From CAZJHX01 sp964545715 (GTDB lineage Bacteria; Myxococcota_A; UBA9042; GCA-2863065), in contig CAZJHX010000007.1 of NCBI GenBank assembly GCA_964545715.1, positions 69,126-133,125 on the forward strand: a DNA stretch of 64,000 nt. Reading direction: 5' to 3'. The notes beneath the pieces are model-generated. The model was not told where the DNA came from, did no database searches, and saw only the letters and a list, made by a program, of their open reading frames with translations. The translations under genes and the position numbers were made by a program. The first letter of the stretch is position 1. The number at the start of each line of letters is the position of its first letter. Shown in pieces: positions 33,715 to 45,545 of this stretch.

Positions 33715-35967
33715 ATGTGTTCGATTTTTGACCTCTTCCGGGGACAACCGGGTGGGGACAAACGTGATTTTGGCCAGGGTTGGATGGCCCCGGTTCTGGT
33801 GATTTTGCTTTTGCTGGCGCCGCCTGTAGCGAAGGCGGAGAACGCGTGCTCCATTTACGGAGTCAACGCGCATCTGCCGTCGGCGGACCAGCTTGAGGTC
33901 ATCAAGGCAGGCGGCATCGACTGGGTGCGGTTCGACTTCAACTGGCGCGACATGGAGCCCAAGAAAGGTCAGTACAATTGGGGTCCGTGGGACAACGCGG
34001 TCAACAAGGCCCATGACCTGGGGCTGAACGTGTTTGCCACCATCGCCTACACCCCGCAGTGGGCGGTCGCCAACACCGGCTGTGATCCCACACCCGGGGC
34101 CAACAAGAACGGCTGCGGGGCCACCCCGTTCGTCAACGTGGCCGACTGGCAGAGCTTTGTGACGGCTGCGGTCTCGCGATACGGGGACAAGGTCACGCAC
34201 TGGGGCATGTGGAACGAGCCCAACCTGGAGCACTTCTACTTGGGGACGCTGGACCAGTACGTCTACGACATCCTGATCCCCGGATCGGCCGCGGCCAAAG
34301 CGGCCAACCCAAACGCAGTGGTGCTGGGGCCGGAGCTGGCCGGGCTGACCAAAAGCAGCAACTGGAACGGGGACCAGGGCACGTGCGTCTTCGGCGGCTG
34401 CATCAAAAACGGCTGGGAGATCGACCTGGCTCAGGTCCTTCAAAAGGGCGGCGACTCCATCGACATCGTCACGCACCACTTCTACTCCGACGACGATGAC
34501 GAGCTGATGCAGCTGATCCTGGAGGGCCAGTTCGACTTCGGCGTGCAGACCCATTCGTCGTTGAAGGAGATCATGCAGGCCAATGCTCCGGAGAAAGAGG
34601 TCTGGCTGACCGAGTGGGGCTGGAACACGAAGCCGTACGGCGGGTTCTCCGGCAAGGGCAAAACGAACGAGTCCGATCAGGCGGTGTGGGCCAAAGGCGT
34701 GTGGGAGAAGGTCCAGGCGGACTCCTGGTCGCAGCTGACCAAGTTCTTCCTGTACGACTTCCACGACGGAGAGTTCGCGGGGACGCTGTGGGCCTTTGGC
34801 ATCATCCGCGAGGACGGCCAGCCCAAGCCCGCGTACAACACGCTCAAGGACTACTTCTTGAGTAACCCGCCCGACTGCGCAAACGTGGACCCCGACCCCG
34901 ACCCGGACCCGGACCCGGACCCGATCGAGCCTGACCCCGCGCCCACGCCGACGTATGACGCACCCTGGCTCGCAGGGACGACCGACGGTCTGCTGGACGA
35001 GTGGGATCCGGCCGCCGCCGTCAAGCTGCTGTTCGACACCGACTGGGCCGCGATCAACAACGGCAAGCCGACGTCCAGCGGCGATCTCAGCGCCGAAGTG
35101 CAGGTCGGCTGGAGCGGGGGGCTGCTGCGGATCAGCGTGTATGTCTCCGATGACGAACATCATGCCAACACACAGTCCGGCCAGTACTGGAACGGTGACA
35201 ACATCCAGGTCGCGATCGACGTCGATCACGATCAGCAGGCCGGCAGCTACGCCTCGGACGACTACGAAGTCGGCATCGCGGTCGAGGGCGCCCAGACGTT
35301 TAGTGAGTGCTACGTCGCCCCCGGCGACAACTGCGACGTCGTTGCGGCCGCCGTGCGCTGGGACGGCTACACGACGTACGAGCTAGCCGTTCCCATGCCC
35401 ACCGAGACCGGCAAGAAGGTCGGCGTCAACGTGATCGTCAACGAGGACGACGGCGCCGGTCGAGAGGGCTGGCTGGAGTGGACGCCCGGCATCGGCTTTG
35501 ACAAGAACCCCTCCGTTTTCGCTACGGTCACCCTGGTCGGCCAGCCTGGCGGCTCGGATGGGCCTGGCGATGACACCGGCGACACCGGCCCCGGCGATGA
35601 CACGACCGGCGATGATACCGGACCGGGCGACACGACCGGCGGCGACACGGGACCGGGTGACACCACCGGCGTGGAGCCCGGCGACACCACCGGCGCCGGT
35701 GTGCCGACCGACGGCCCCGAGACGGATGGCCCCGGCGGCATCCCCAGCGACAACAACCCTGACGATCCGCCGGCAGGCGAGCCTGAAGGTGGTGCAGCGG
35801 TCGATTCGGATGGTTGCAGCGCCGGCAGCTCCCCTGCGACGGGAGGCCTGGCCCTGCTGCTGCTGAGCCTGATGGGGCTTATTCTGTGTCGGGACCCAGC
35901 TGGAAGATCGCTCCGCCCTCTCCGATCGCCCAGACGTGCTGGGTACCGGAGCCCCAGACGCCGGTGA
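33715..35967 (+). CDS. Secreted clan GH-A glycoside hydrolase with carbohydrate-binding domain and C-terminal anchor
   Basis: 750 residues; GGAGGG seven bases before the ATG supports this start although the signal peptide begins around residue 24. The catalytic TIM barrel (about 45-385) has the acid/base glutamate in WGMWNEPN (E168) and the nucleophile in VWLTEWGWN (E300), as in GH5/GH39-like enzymes. A DPDPDPDP linker leads to a CBM9/DOMON-like beta domain (about 410-600: WLAGTTDGLLDEWDPA, NGDNIQVAIDVDHD). After a Thr/Gly/Asp/Pro stalk comes a MYXO-CTERM-like end (GCSAGSSPATGG, hydrophobic helix, arginine-rich tail). It should be a surface-bound polysaccharide hydrolase. The last 89 bases overlap the convergent lipoprotein gene. 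Confidence 0.85.
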   Translation: MCSIFDLFRGQPGGDKRDFGQGWMAPVLVILLLLAPPVAKAENACSIYGVNAHLPSADQLEVIKAGGIDWVRFDFNWRDMEPKKGQYNWGPWDNAVNKAHDLGLNVFATIAYTPQWAVANTGCDPTPGANKNGCGATPFVNVADWQSFVTAAVSRYGDKVTHWGMWNEPNLEHFYLGTLDQYVYDILIPGSAAAKAANPNAVVLGPELAGLTKSSNWNGDQGTCVFGGCIKNGWEIDLAQVLQKGGDSIDIVTHHFYSDDDDELMQLILEGQFDFGVQTHSSLKEIMQANAPEKEVWLTEWGWNTKPYGGFSGKGKTNESDQAVWAKGVWEKVQADSWSQLTKFFLYDFHDGEFAGTLWAFGIIREDGQPKPAYNTLKDYFLSNPPDCANVDPDPDPDPDPDPIEPDPAPTPTYDAPWLAGTTDGLLDEWDPAAAVKLLFDTDWAAINNGKPTSSGDLSAEVQVGWSGGLLRISVYVSDDEHHANTQSGQYWNGDNIQVAIDVDHDQQAGSYASDDYEVGIAVEGAQTFSECYVAPGDNCDVVAAAVRWDGYTTYELAVPMPTETGKKVGVNVIVNEDDGAGREGWLEWTPGIGFDKNPSVFATVTLVGQPGGSDGPGDDTGDTGPGDDTTGDDTGPGDTTGGDTGPGDTTGVEPGDTTGAGVPTDGPETDGPGGIPSDNNPDDPPAGEPEGGAAVDSDGCSAGSSPATGGLALLLLSLMGLILCRDPAGRSLRPLRSPRRAGYRSPRRR

Positions 35968-36979
35968 TCGACGCGCCCAGCGTCACGCTGGTGACGGTGT
36001 CGCCTTCCTTGTGCACCAGCCCCTCGGGGCCGCCCATCCACACGTTCTGAGTACCGCTGCCCCACACGCCGATGAGCGGTGAGGGCGGGTCGAAGCCGCG
36101 TGACCAGATCGCGCCGTCCCAGTGCAGCAGGATGCCGCCGCCCTCCGCGGTGCTGCCCACCGCCCAGAAGTCGTCCGCGGTGCGGCCCCACACGTCCTCC
36201 AACCTGTCGCCCGCGCTGACCACGGTGGACACGTCCGACGCGGCCCAGCCGTCCTGCGTCATGGTGAACATCCCGGGGCCGCTCTCATCGTTGTCGCCGA
36301 CCGCGAAGCCCGCGCCGTCGTCCAGCATCCACACGTCGGTCATGCCGGCGTCCACGGCGCTGTCCACGACCCATTTGTCGCCGTCGAAGTGAACCATCTC
36401 ACCGCCTGAGCCGACCGCCCAGACGTCCGTGTCGCTCTTGCCGCAGATGCCCGTCAGGTCGGCGTCGGTCCCCGCGTCCGCGGTGTCCCAGTTTTCGCCG
36501 TCAAAGATGAAGACCGCGCCCGCTTCGCCCGTCACAAAGACGCGCTGCGTGCCGCTGCCCCACACCGCGTAGAAGTCCAGGTCGGTCCCCGTCTGCTCCG
36601 CCATGAAGCCGGCAGAGTCCATGTTGCGCAGGATGGCGCCGTCCTTGCCGGCGATCCACACGTCGTTCATGTCCACGCCCCAAATGGACGTCAGATCCGC
36701 CGTCACAGGGCTCTCCATGGCGACCCAGCCGCCCATGTCATCGCCCGTGTCCGTCGTGTCGTCGCCGGTCGTGTCCGTCGTCTCGTCGCCGGTGGTGTCC
36801 GTCGTCTCGTCGCCGGTTGTGTCCGTCGTGTCGTCGCCGGTCGTGTCCGTCGTGTCGTCGCCGGTCGTATCCGTCGTGTCGTCGCCGGTCGGCAGACTGT
36901 CTCTAATATCGCTGCTCGGCGGGGTGCACCCGCCCAAAACAAGGCCTGCGGCGGTGATCACCGCTAAAACCGTTCGCAT
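35879..36979 (-). CDS. Lipoprotein with seven-bladed propeller-like repeats
   Basis: 366 residues from ATG 36979, preceded by GGAGGAG. Signal peptide with lipobox (GLVLGGC), then six exact or near-exact TGDDTTDT octapeptides forming a stalk, then seven repeats of about 40 residues of the type VWGSGTQ.VW..G..G....F (for example VWGSGTQRVFVTGEAG, VWAVGSGGEMVHFDG, VWGSGTQHVWAIGEGG). Seven such units suggest a beta-propeller for protein or ligand binding on the cell surface. The function is unknown. Such proteins are numerous in myxobacterial genomes. Confidence 0.78.
   Translation of the reverse strand: MRTVLAVITAAGLVLGGCTPPSSDIRDSLPTGDDTTDTTGDDTTDTTGDDTTDTTGDETTDTTGDETTDTTGDDTTDTGDDMGGWVAMESPVTADLTSIWGVDMNDVWIAGKDGAILRNMDSAGFMAEQTGTDLDFYAVWGSGTQRVFVTGEAGAVFIFDGENWDTADAGTDADLTGICGKSDTDVWAVGSGGEMVHFDGDKWVVDSAVDAGMTDVWMLDDGAGFAVGDNDESGPGMFTMTQDGWAASDVSTVVSAGDRLEDVWGRTADDFWAVGSTAEGGGILLHWDGAIWSRGFDPPSPLIGVWGSGTQNVWMGGPEGLVHKEGDTVTSVTLGASITGVWGSGTQHVWAIGEGGAIFQLGPDTE
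36747..36890. repeat. Six tandem 24-bp units encoding TGDDTTDT
   Basis: Six direct copies of a 24-base unit, nearly identical, starting at 36747, 36771, 36795, 36819, 36843 and 36867. On the reverse strand each encodes the octapeptide TGDDTTDT of the propeller lipoprotein stalk. Slippage could change the stalk length. Confidence 0.9.
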
Positions 36980-37040
36980 ATCTCCTCCATCGCTGGTGCC
37001 ACACCATAGGGGCACGCATGCGCCCATATCAAACTACGCG

Positions 37041-40556
<3,516 letters not shown>

Positions 40557-40612
40557 CCGCCGATGATTTCAACCGTGGTGGATCGGGTCAACCAGTCAAC
40601 AATTGGTATTGG

Positions 40613-41458
40613 TCAACTCGGTCGGACGAGCGCCAGGACGCGCGGTGGTTGTCCGGGGGCGCTTGGGACGCTCATGACCTCTACGTCCAGCGTGTGCAGG
40701 TTGTACTTGCTGCGCCAGATCTCGCGCGAGCTGGAGAAGACCAGCCGCAGCGGAGAGCGCAGCGCTTTCTGGGCGATCGAATACCGCGGAACAACGGCTC
40801 CGGGCTCGAACCACAGACCTGTCTCGTCGTCGAAGGCCTCGTTGACGAAGCCGTAATGAATGGTCAGCGCGTTGCCTGAGTTGGTGCCACACACAAACAT
40901 GGCCAGCGGCTCTCTCGTGGCGTACTGCACGCGGATGGCGATGGCCTCGTAGGATGCCTGATAGCGGGCGCTCAAGCGCTGAACCGCCTCGAGACCGGCG
41001 CCGAACGTCTCCAGATCTTTGGAGAAGTCCTGGTACGGCATCAAAAACTCGGCCGCGGCGATATCGCACAGCGTCTCCAGCTCTTGAGCCGGGTCGCCGT
41101 GAATGCCGTGGCGGAAGTTGACCATCTGCGCACAGCCGGGGAACAGCGTGTGGCCGATTTCGTGGGCGACCGAGAAGTTCGTGCGCTTCTTCGGCAGCCG
41201 GTCGTTCCACACGATGGTCATCTTGCCTTCGCTGTCCGGAACGATCATCGCGTCCATGCCCGGGAGCAGGTTCGAGGGGCGCGTCTTGATGTCCATCAAG
41301 GACGCCAGTACATGCGGGTCAAACGGTGGGCCACAGAGACCACGCGTCCGGGCGAGCTCAAGGCGGTCGCGTGCAGCAGCGCGAATCGCACCCTCGGCTC
41401 CGCCGGCGTGGGGATGAGCCTCTACCAGCTCATCGATGAATGTGGCCGTAACGGTCAC
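40613..41458 (-). CDS. ImmA/IrrE-family metallopeptidase
   Basis: 281 residues from a GTG placed directly after the stop of the Xre gene. HEIGH (His99, Glu100, His103) with a downstream LCDIAAAEFLMP carrying the third ligand (Glu137) is the IrrE/ImmA zinc signature. The C-terminal ~120 residues form a separate beta-rich region similar to the sensory half of IrrE-type proteins. ImmA partners cleave their cognate Xre-type repressors after a stress signal, so this gene and its upstream neighbour look like a protease/repressor switch. What it controls is not evident. Confidence 0.85.
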   Translation of the reverse strand: MTVTATFIDELVEAHPHAGGAEGAIRAAARDRLELARTRGLCGPPFDPHVLASLMDIKTRPSNLLPGMDAMIVPDSEGKMTIVWNDRLPKKRTNFSVAHEIGHTLFPGCAQMVNFRHGIHGDPAQELETLCDIAAAEFLMPYQDFSKDLETFGAGLEAVQRLSARYQASYEAIAIRVQYATREPLAMFVCGTNSGNALTIHYGFVNEAFDDETGLWFEPGAVVPRYSIAQKALRSPLRLVFSSSREIWRSKYNLHTLDVEVMSVPSAPGQPPRVLALVRPS

Positions 41459-41902
41459 TTACGACTTCGCTGCGCTCAACTTGCGGATGACCTGCAGCAG
41501 CACGTCCCAGTCTTCCTTGGCCATCGGATGTTCACCGCGGCGCTGGATGCTGTGCAGGACACGCACGTCCTCCTGCGGGACCGCGCGGCCCGACTTGCGC
41601 CGGTCCGACAGGAACTCGCGAAGGCTCGGATGCAGGTCCTCGGGCAGGTCGTTGTCCCAGCTCGCTCGCACCCCCGGCTTACCCAGAAGCGCCGCGATCG
41701 TGGTGTCCAGCGCGTCAGCGATGCGCAGGAGCACCTCCATGGAGGGATTGGCGTTGCGCTCGTTCTCAAGCTGCCACAGATAGCCCTTGGAGATGCTGGC
41801 GCTATCCGCCAACTGGGCCAGAGACCATCCCATCGACTGGCGTGCCGTCCGGATGCGCTTGCCGAGACCGGCTGTCTTTCGATCCTCTAAGGTTGCTGCC
41901 AT
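41459..41902 (-). CDS. Xre-family helix-turn-helix regulator
   Basis: 147 residues. Residues 13-70 form a typical Cro/CI helix-turn-helix (GKRIRTARQSMGWSLAQLADSASISKGYLWQLENERNANPS). The C-terminal half is helical and charged. It is co-transcribed with the ImmA-like peptidase, whose start touches its stop, and is the likely substrate of that protease. A palindrome in its promoter is a plausible self-binding operator. Confidence 0.9.
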   Translation of the reverse strand: MAATLEDRKTAGLGKRIRTARQSMGWSLAQLADSASISKGYLWQLENERNANPSMEVLLRIADALDTTIAALLGKPGVRASWDNDLPEDLHPSLREFLSDRRKSGRAVPQEDVRVLHSIQRRGEHPMAKEDWDVLLQVIRKLSAAKS

Positions 41903-41954
41903 GTGTACTGCTTTGTTGAAGGTTTGGGGTATCGTACCGCTATTTGCGCACAGA

Positions 41955-41965
41955 TTACAATGTAA
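41955..41965. promoter_or_regulatory. Palindromic candidate operator upstream of the Xre gene
   Basis: TTACA-A-TGTAA is an 11-base perfect palindrome in an AT-rich patch that contrasts with the GC-rich surroundings. On the reverse strand it lies within or just after a plausible promoter (TTGACA at 41991-41986, TACTTT-like -10), 53 bases before the Xre start. A repressor bound here would block transcription, fitting autoregulation. Confidence 0.5.
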
Positions 41966-41976
41966 AGTATATTATT

Positions 41977-42813
41977 TCAACGCAATGTCAAATGAAAGTG
42001 CGGGGGTCGCCGCTCCTCGACGATGGCGATGCGTCCATCGGCCTTGACCGCGTGCCTGAGCCACCGCTTCTCCTGCCGCGACATGTCCTTGCAGCGAATG
42101 TCGACGGCGCCGGCGACCAGGTGCTTCGAGATATACACGCCGGCCCCGATCTGCTCCGTGATGACGGCGCTCATGTCGCCCACGATCTCCGCCCTGGGCT
42201 TGCGGTCTCGGCGGCCTTCTCGAAACGTGCGCTGGATGTCGCGCGCCGCGCCGCGATTGCCGTAAACGCGCGAGAGATCGACGCCGTAGCTGAGCTTGCC
42301 GTACATGGCGTCGGCCTGGCGGTGCGGATCGCGCGTGCCGCTGGTCACCGTGATGCGCCGCCCCGCTCTTCTGAAGTATCGTCGCGCCACCGCCGCGATT
42401 CTCAGCGCCACCCCCGCCTGCAGCAGCACCCCGTCCTTGACGTCGAAATAGCGCGGAGAGGCGGCGGTGTCGATCGCATCCAACGCGCCCAGCGCCAGCG
42501 CTCGCAGCCGTGGCTTTCGGCTGGTGACCAGGCGGCCCAGCGCCAGAACCACCTCGTCGATCACCACTCGGCCGTGCGCTGGAAACGCGGCCGCCAACCG
42601 CAGGACAAAGCCCTCGGAGGATTGCACGGCTACCGTTCGTGACAGCTTTGGCGGCGTGGTCAGCCGCACCTTCATCTGCAGGCACTGTGCGTCCCCGCAG
42701 GTCGCCAGCTTCGGACCGGAGACAGACACCTGTGGCGGCGCTGCTTGCGCCAGCGTCGCTGTGAGAATGAGGGTGGGGAGGAGGCCTGCGCTCAAGCGCC
42801 CTCGCTCACCCAC
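41977..42813 (-). CDS. Secreted M15-like peptidase (D,D-carboxypeptidase/endopeptidase fold)
   Basis: 278 residues from GTG 42813, giving a signal peptide (LPTLILTATLAQAAP) with arginines in its n-region; TTG 42795, which overlaps the MoaDE stop by four bases, is an alternative. The C-terminal half has the M15-like metal-site spacing: SGTRDPHRQADAM, HLVAGAVDIR (His and Asp ligands) and PPHFHLTLR (final His). The N-terminal half is beta-rich. It probably trims peptidoglycan peptides in the periplasm. It is the fourth cell-wall hydrolase or transpeptidase in the window, scattered rather than clustered. Confidence 0.7.
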   Translation of the reverse strand: MGERGRLSAGLLPTLILTATLAQAAPPQVSVSGPKLATCGDAQCLQMKVRLTTPPKLSRTVAVQSSEGFVLRLAAAFPAHGRVVIDEVVLALGRLVTSRKPRLRALALGALDAIDTAASPRYFDVKDGVLLQAGVALRIAAVARRYFRRAGRRITVTSGTRDPHRQADAMYGKLSYGVDLSRVYGNRGAARDIQRTFREGRRDRKPRAEIVGDMSAVITEQIGAGVYISKHLVAGAVDIRCKDMSRQEKRWLRHAVKADGRIAIVEERRPPHFHLTLR

Positions 42814-43457
42814 TCGGCGCCGTCAGGACCCGTCTCCTTTTTCCAAATCGGGACGATCTCTTTGATGCGATCGATGATGTATCCGCACGCGGCAAAGGCC
42901 TCTTTGCGGTGCTTTGACGACACGGCGACAGAGACCGCGGCCTCTCCGAGCGTCAGGCTGCCCATCCGGTGGACGACGGCGGCGTCCAGAATCGGCCAGC
43001 GCTCGCCCGCCTCGCGCAGGCACTGCTCCAGCTTTTCAACCGCCATCTGCTCGTACGCCTCGTAAAACAGATCGGTCACGGCGCGTCCCTGCTTGCTGGT
43101 CGGTCGCACCACGCCCAGAAAGCTGACGATCGCGCCGGCCTGATCGACGGCGATCATCGCCGCGGCAGTCTCACGGTCGATCGGCTTGTCGGTGAGCCGT
43201 GCGCGCTCGCCGCTGCCGCCGCTGATCGGTGGAATCAGCACGATCTCGTCGCCGTCGCTGAGCGCATGCTCCGCGTCCGTGAACTCACGATTTACCGCGA
43301 AGCGCACGGTGGTCAGGATGCGCCCCAGCTTGGGGTGCGCCTCCCTTAGCCACGCCGCGGCGTCTGCTACGCGGGCCCCTGATGCCAGCTCGACATCCTC
43401 GCTGACCTGACCGACAGCCTCGCGGCAGCCGGCGAAGTAGATGAAGCGGATTCGCAT
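42792..43457 (-). CDS. MoaD-MoaE fusion, molybdopterin synthase
   Basis: 221 residues. Residues 1-81 are MoaD (beta-grasp, ending PPISGG at 76-81) and residues 86-221 are MoaE (SKHRKEAFAACGYIIDRIKE, VPIWKKE with catalytic lysines). MoaD must expose a C-terminal Gly-Gly for thiocarboxylation. In this fusion Gly80-Gly81 are followed by SGERARLTD, so the chain probably has to be cut there, as described for the mycobacterial MoaX fusion. No other moa gene lies nearby. It is divergent from trpE. Confidence 0.9.
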   Translation of the reverse strand: MRIRFIYFAGCREAVGQVSEDVELASGARVADAAAWLREAHPKLGRILTTVRFAVNREFTDAEHALSDGDEIVLIPPISGGSGERARLTDKPIDRETAAAMIAVDQAGAIVSFLGVVRPTSKQGRAVTDLFYEAYEQMAVEKLEQCLREAGERWPILDAAVVHRMGSLTLGEAAVSVAVSSKHRKEAFAACGYIIDRIKEIVPIWKKETGPDGAEWVSEGA

Positions 43458-43509
43458 TTTTGTTACCGTCGCCCCCCTGAGCGCTTAGCCCTCTAACGAT
43501 TACAATAAC

Positions 43510-44964
43510 GTGCACTACCCAAGCAAAGAAAGGTTCAAGGAGTTGGCGTCGCCCGGGCGGGTGATCCCAGTCAGACGAGAGGTCGTCGCCGACCTTCTGA
43601 CGCCGCTCACCGCGTTCCTGCGCCTCGATCGCGACCCGTCCAAGGCCGCCTATCTGCTGGAGTCGGTCGAGGGCGGCGAGAAGTGGGGCCGCTACTCTTT
43701 TATCGGCGTGGAGCCGCGCGCGACCATCAAGCAGAACCTCTCCGATTCAGACGATTTGCTCGCTGAGGTCTGCGGGTTTGCGAGCCGCTGGACGCCGGTC
43801 GGCGATGAGGGCCTGCCGCGTTTCTGGGGCGGGCTGGTCGGCTTTCTGGGTTACGACGTGGTCCAGTGCATCGAGACGCTGCCGCGCGATAACGAGCCGG
43901 ATCTGCCGACGGCGGACGCCCACCTGATCGAAGCCGGCATCGTCGTGGCCCTGGACAGCCTTCGCCAGCGCGCCACGGTCGTGTGCCCGGTCCGAATCGA
44001 CACCGGGATGGACGTCGGCGCGGCCTATACCCAGGCCTGCGCCGCCATCGACGCGGCGGTGAGGCGGCTGCGGACGCCGGAAGAGCCGCCTCGCCCGTCG
44101 ATCGAGCTGACTCCGCTGCCCGAGGACCCGCCCAGCAACCTGGACGAGCCCCAGTTCTGCGCCATAGTCGAGCGGGCACGCGACTACATTCGCGCCGGGG
44201 ACATCATCCAGGTCGTGCTGTCGCGCCGGTTCGAGGTGCAGTCCAGCAGCACGACGCCGTTTGAGATCTACCGCGCGCTGCGCCTGACCAACCCATCGCC
44301 CTACATGTTTTATATGCGCTTCGACGACTACGCCCTGGTCGGCGCCAGCCCGGAGATTCTGGTGCGCCGGGAGGGCGACAGCGTGGAGGTGCGACCCATC
44401 GCCGGCACGCGACGGCGCGGGGCGACGGTGGAGGAAGATCTGGCGATCGAGGCCGAGCTGCTCGCCGATCCCAAAGAGCTGGCGGAGCACGTGATGCTGC
44501 TGGACCTGGGACGCAACGATGTCGGTCGGGTGGCAAAGACAGGGACCGTCGAGGTGACCGAAAAGATGGTCGTCGAGCGGTACAGCACGGTCATGCATCT
44601 GGTCAGCTCCGTCGTGGGCACGATCGACCCGTCGCTGCCGTCTGAAGATGTCATTCGGGCCACTTTTCCCGCCGGAACGCTGTCGGGCGCGCCCAAGGTG
44701 CGGGCAATGGAGATCATCGAGGAGCTGGAGCCTTCGCGGCGTGGGGTGTACGGCGGGGCCGCCGGGTACATCGGTTACGGGGGCAACCTCGATCTGGCGA
44801 TCGCGATTCGCAGTGTCCTGGTGACGGCCGACAAGCTCTACGTGCAGGCGGGCGCGGGCATCGTGTACGATTCGGTCCCTGCGCGCGAGTTTGAGGAGAC
44901 GCGAGAGAAGGCCCGCGGGGTGTTGCGCGCCATTCGATTGGCGCGGGAGGCGTTTGGCCCGTGA
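43510..44964 (+). CDS. trpE: Anthranilate synthase component I
   Basis: 484 residues from GTG. LLESVEGGEKWGRYSF near residue 50 contains the LLES tryptophan feedback site. PIAGTRRRG and FPAGTLSGAPK are the chorismate site, and the alanine in PIAGT marks TrpE, not PabB. It makes anthranilate from chorismate with TrpG, whose gene overlaps by four bases. First gene of a compact trpEGDCF operon. I saw no leader peptide or attenuator in the 52-base gap upstream. Confidence 0.97.
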   Translation: MHYPSKERFKELASPGRVIPVRREVVADLLTPLTAFLRLDRDPSKAAYLLESVEGGEKWGRYSFIGVEPRATIKQNLSDSDDLLAEVCGFASRWTPVGDEGLPRFWGGLVGFLGYDVVQCIETLPRDNEPDLPTADAHLIEAGIVVALDSLRQRATVVCPVRIDTGMDVGAAYTQACAAIDAAVRRLRTPEEPPRPSIELTPLPEDPPSNLDEPQFCAIVERARDYIRAGDIIQVVLSRRFEVQSSSTTPFEIYRALRLTNPSPYMFYMRFDDYALVGASPEILVRREGDSVEVRPIAGTRRRGATVEEDLAIEAELLADPKELAEHVMLLDLGRNDVGRVAKTGTVEVTEKMVVERYSTVMHLVSSVVGTIDPSLPSEDVIRATFPAGTLSGAPKVRAMEIIEELEPSRRGVYGGAAGYIGYGGNLDLAIAIRSVLVTADKLYVQAGAGIVYDSVPAREFEETREKARGVLRAIRLAREAFGP

Positions 44965-45545
44965 TCCTGATGATCGACAACTACGACTCCTTCACCTGGA
45001 ACCTGGTGCAGTACCTGGGGATTCTGGGTGCGGACGTCCGCGTGGAGCGCAACGACGCCATCACAGCCGCGGACATCGAGCAGCTGGCTCCCAAGGCTAT
45101 CGTGATCAGCCCGGGGCCGTGCACGCCCGACGAGGCCGGCATCTCGCTGGAGGTCGTGCGGACCTACAGCGGGCGCATTCCGATGCTGGGCGTGTGCCTG
45201 GGACACCAGAGCATCTGCCAGGCCTTTGGCGCCACCATCACCCGCGCCGGGCGCATCATGCATGGCAAGACATCGGCGGTGGACCACGACGGGCGGGGTG
45301 TGTTTGCCGGCTTGCCGAACCCGTTTGACGCCACGCGGTACCACTCGCTTGTCGCCGCGCAGGAGTCCGTGCCCGAGGCGTTGGAGGTGAGCGCGCGCGC
45401 GGCCGACGATGGTGAGATCATGGGTGTGCGGCACCGCGAGCACCCCACGTGGGGGATTCAGTTTCACCCCGAGTCCATCTTGACCACCTCGGGTATGGAC
45501 CTCTTGAAGAACTTTCTGACACTGGCGGAGGCACCGTGCCCCTGA
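44961..45545 (+). CDS. trpG: Anthranilate synthase component II (glutamine amidotransferase)
   Basis: 194 residues. Class I amidotransferase triad: cysteine in GVCLGHQS and the His/Glu pair in GIQFHPES. LMIDNYDSFTWNLVQYL is the conserved N-terminus. It supplies ammonia to TrpE and possibly also to the PabB at 11608. GTG start overlaps trpE, and its stop overlaps trpD by ten bases. Confidence 0.96.
   Translation: MILMIDNYDSFTWNLVQYLGILGADVRVERNDAITAADIEQLAPKAIVISPGPCTPDEAGISLEVVRTYSGRIPMLGVCLGHQSICQAFGATITRAGRIMHGKTSAVDHDGRGVFAGLPNPFDATRYHSLVAAQESVPEALEVSARAADDGEIMGVRHREHPTWGIQFHPESILTTSGMDLLKNFLTLAEAPCP

Noticed and set aside
33628..35229. 533-residue reverse-strand frame
   Set aside because: Shadow of the glycoside hydrolase gene, which has clear catalytic motifs, promoter and ribosome site.
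36747..36890. CRISPR-like array
   Set aside because: Units are contiguous without spacers and encode an in-frame peptide stalk.
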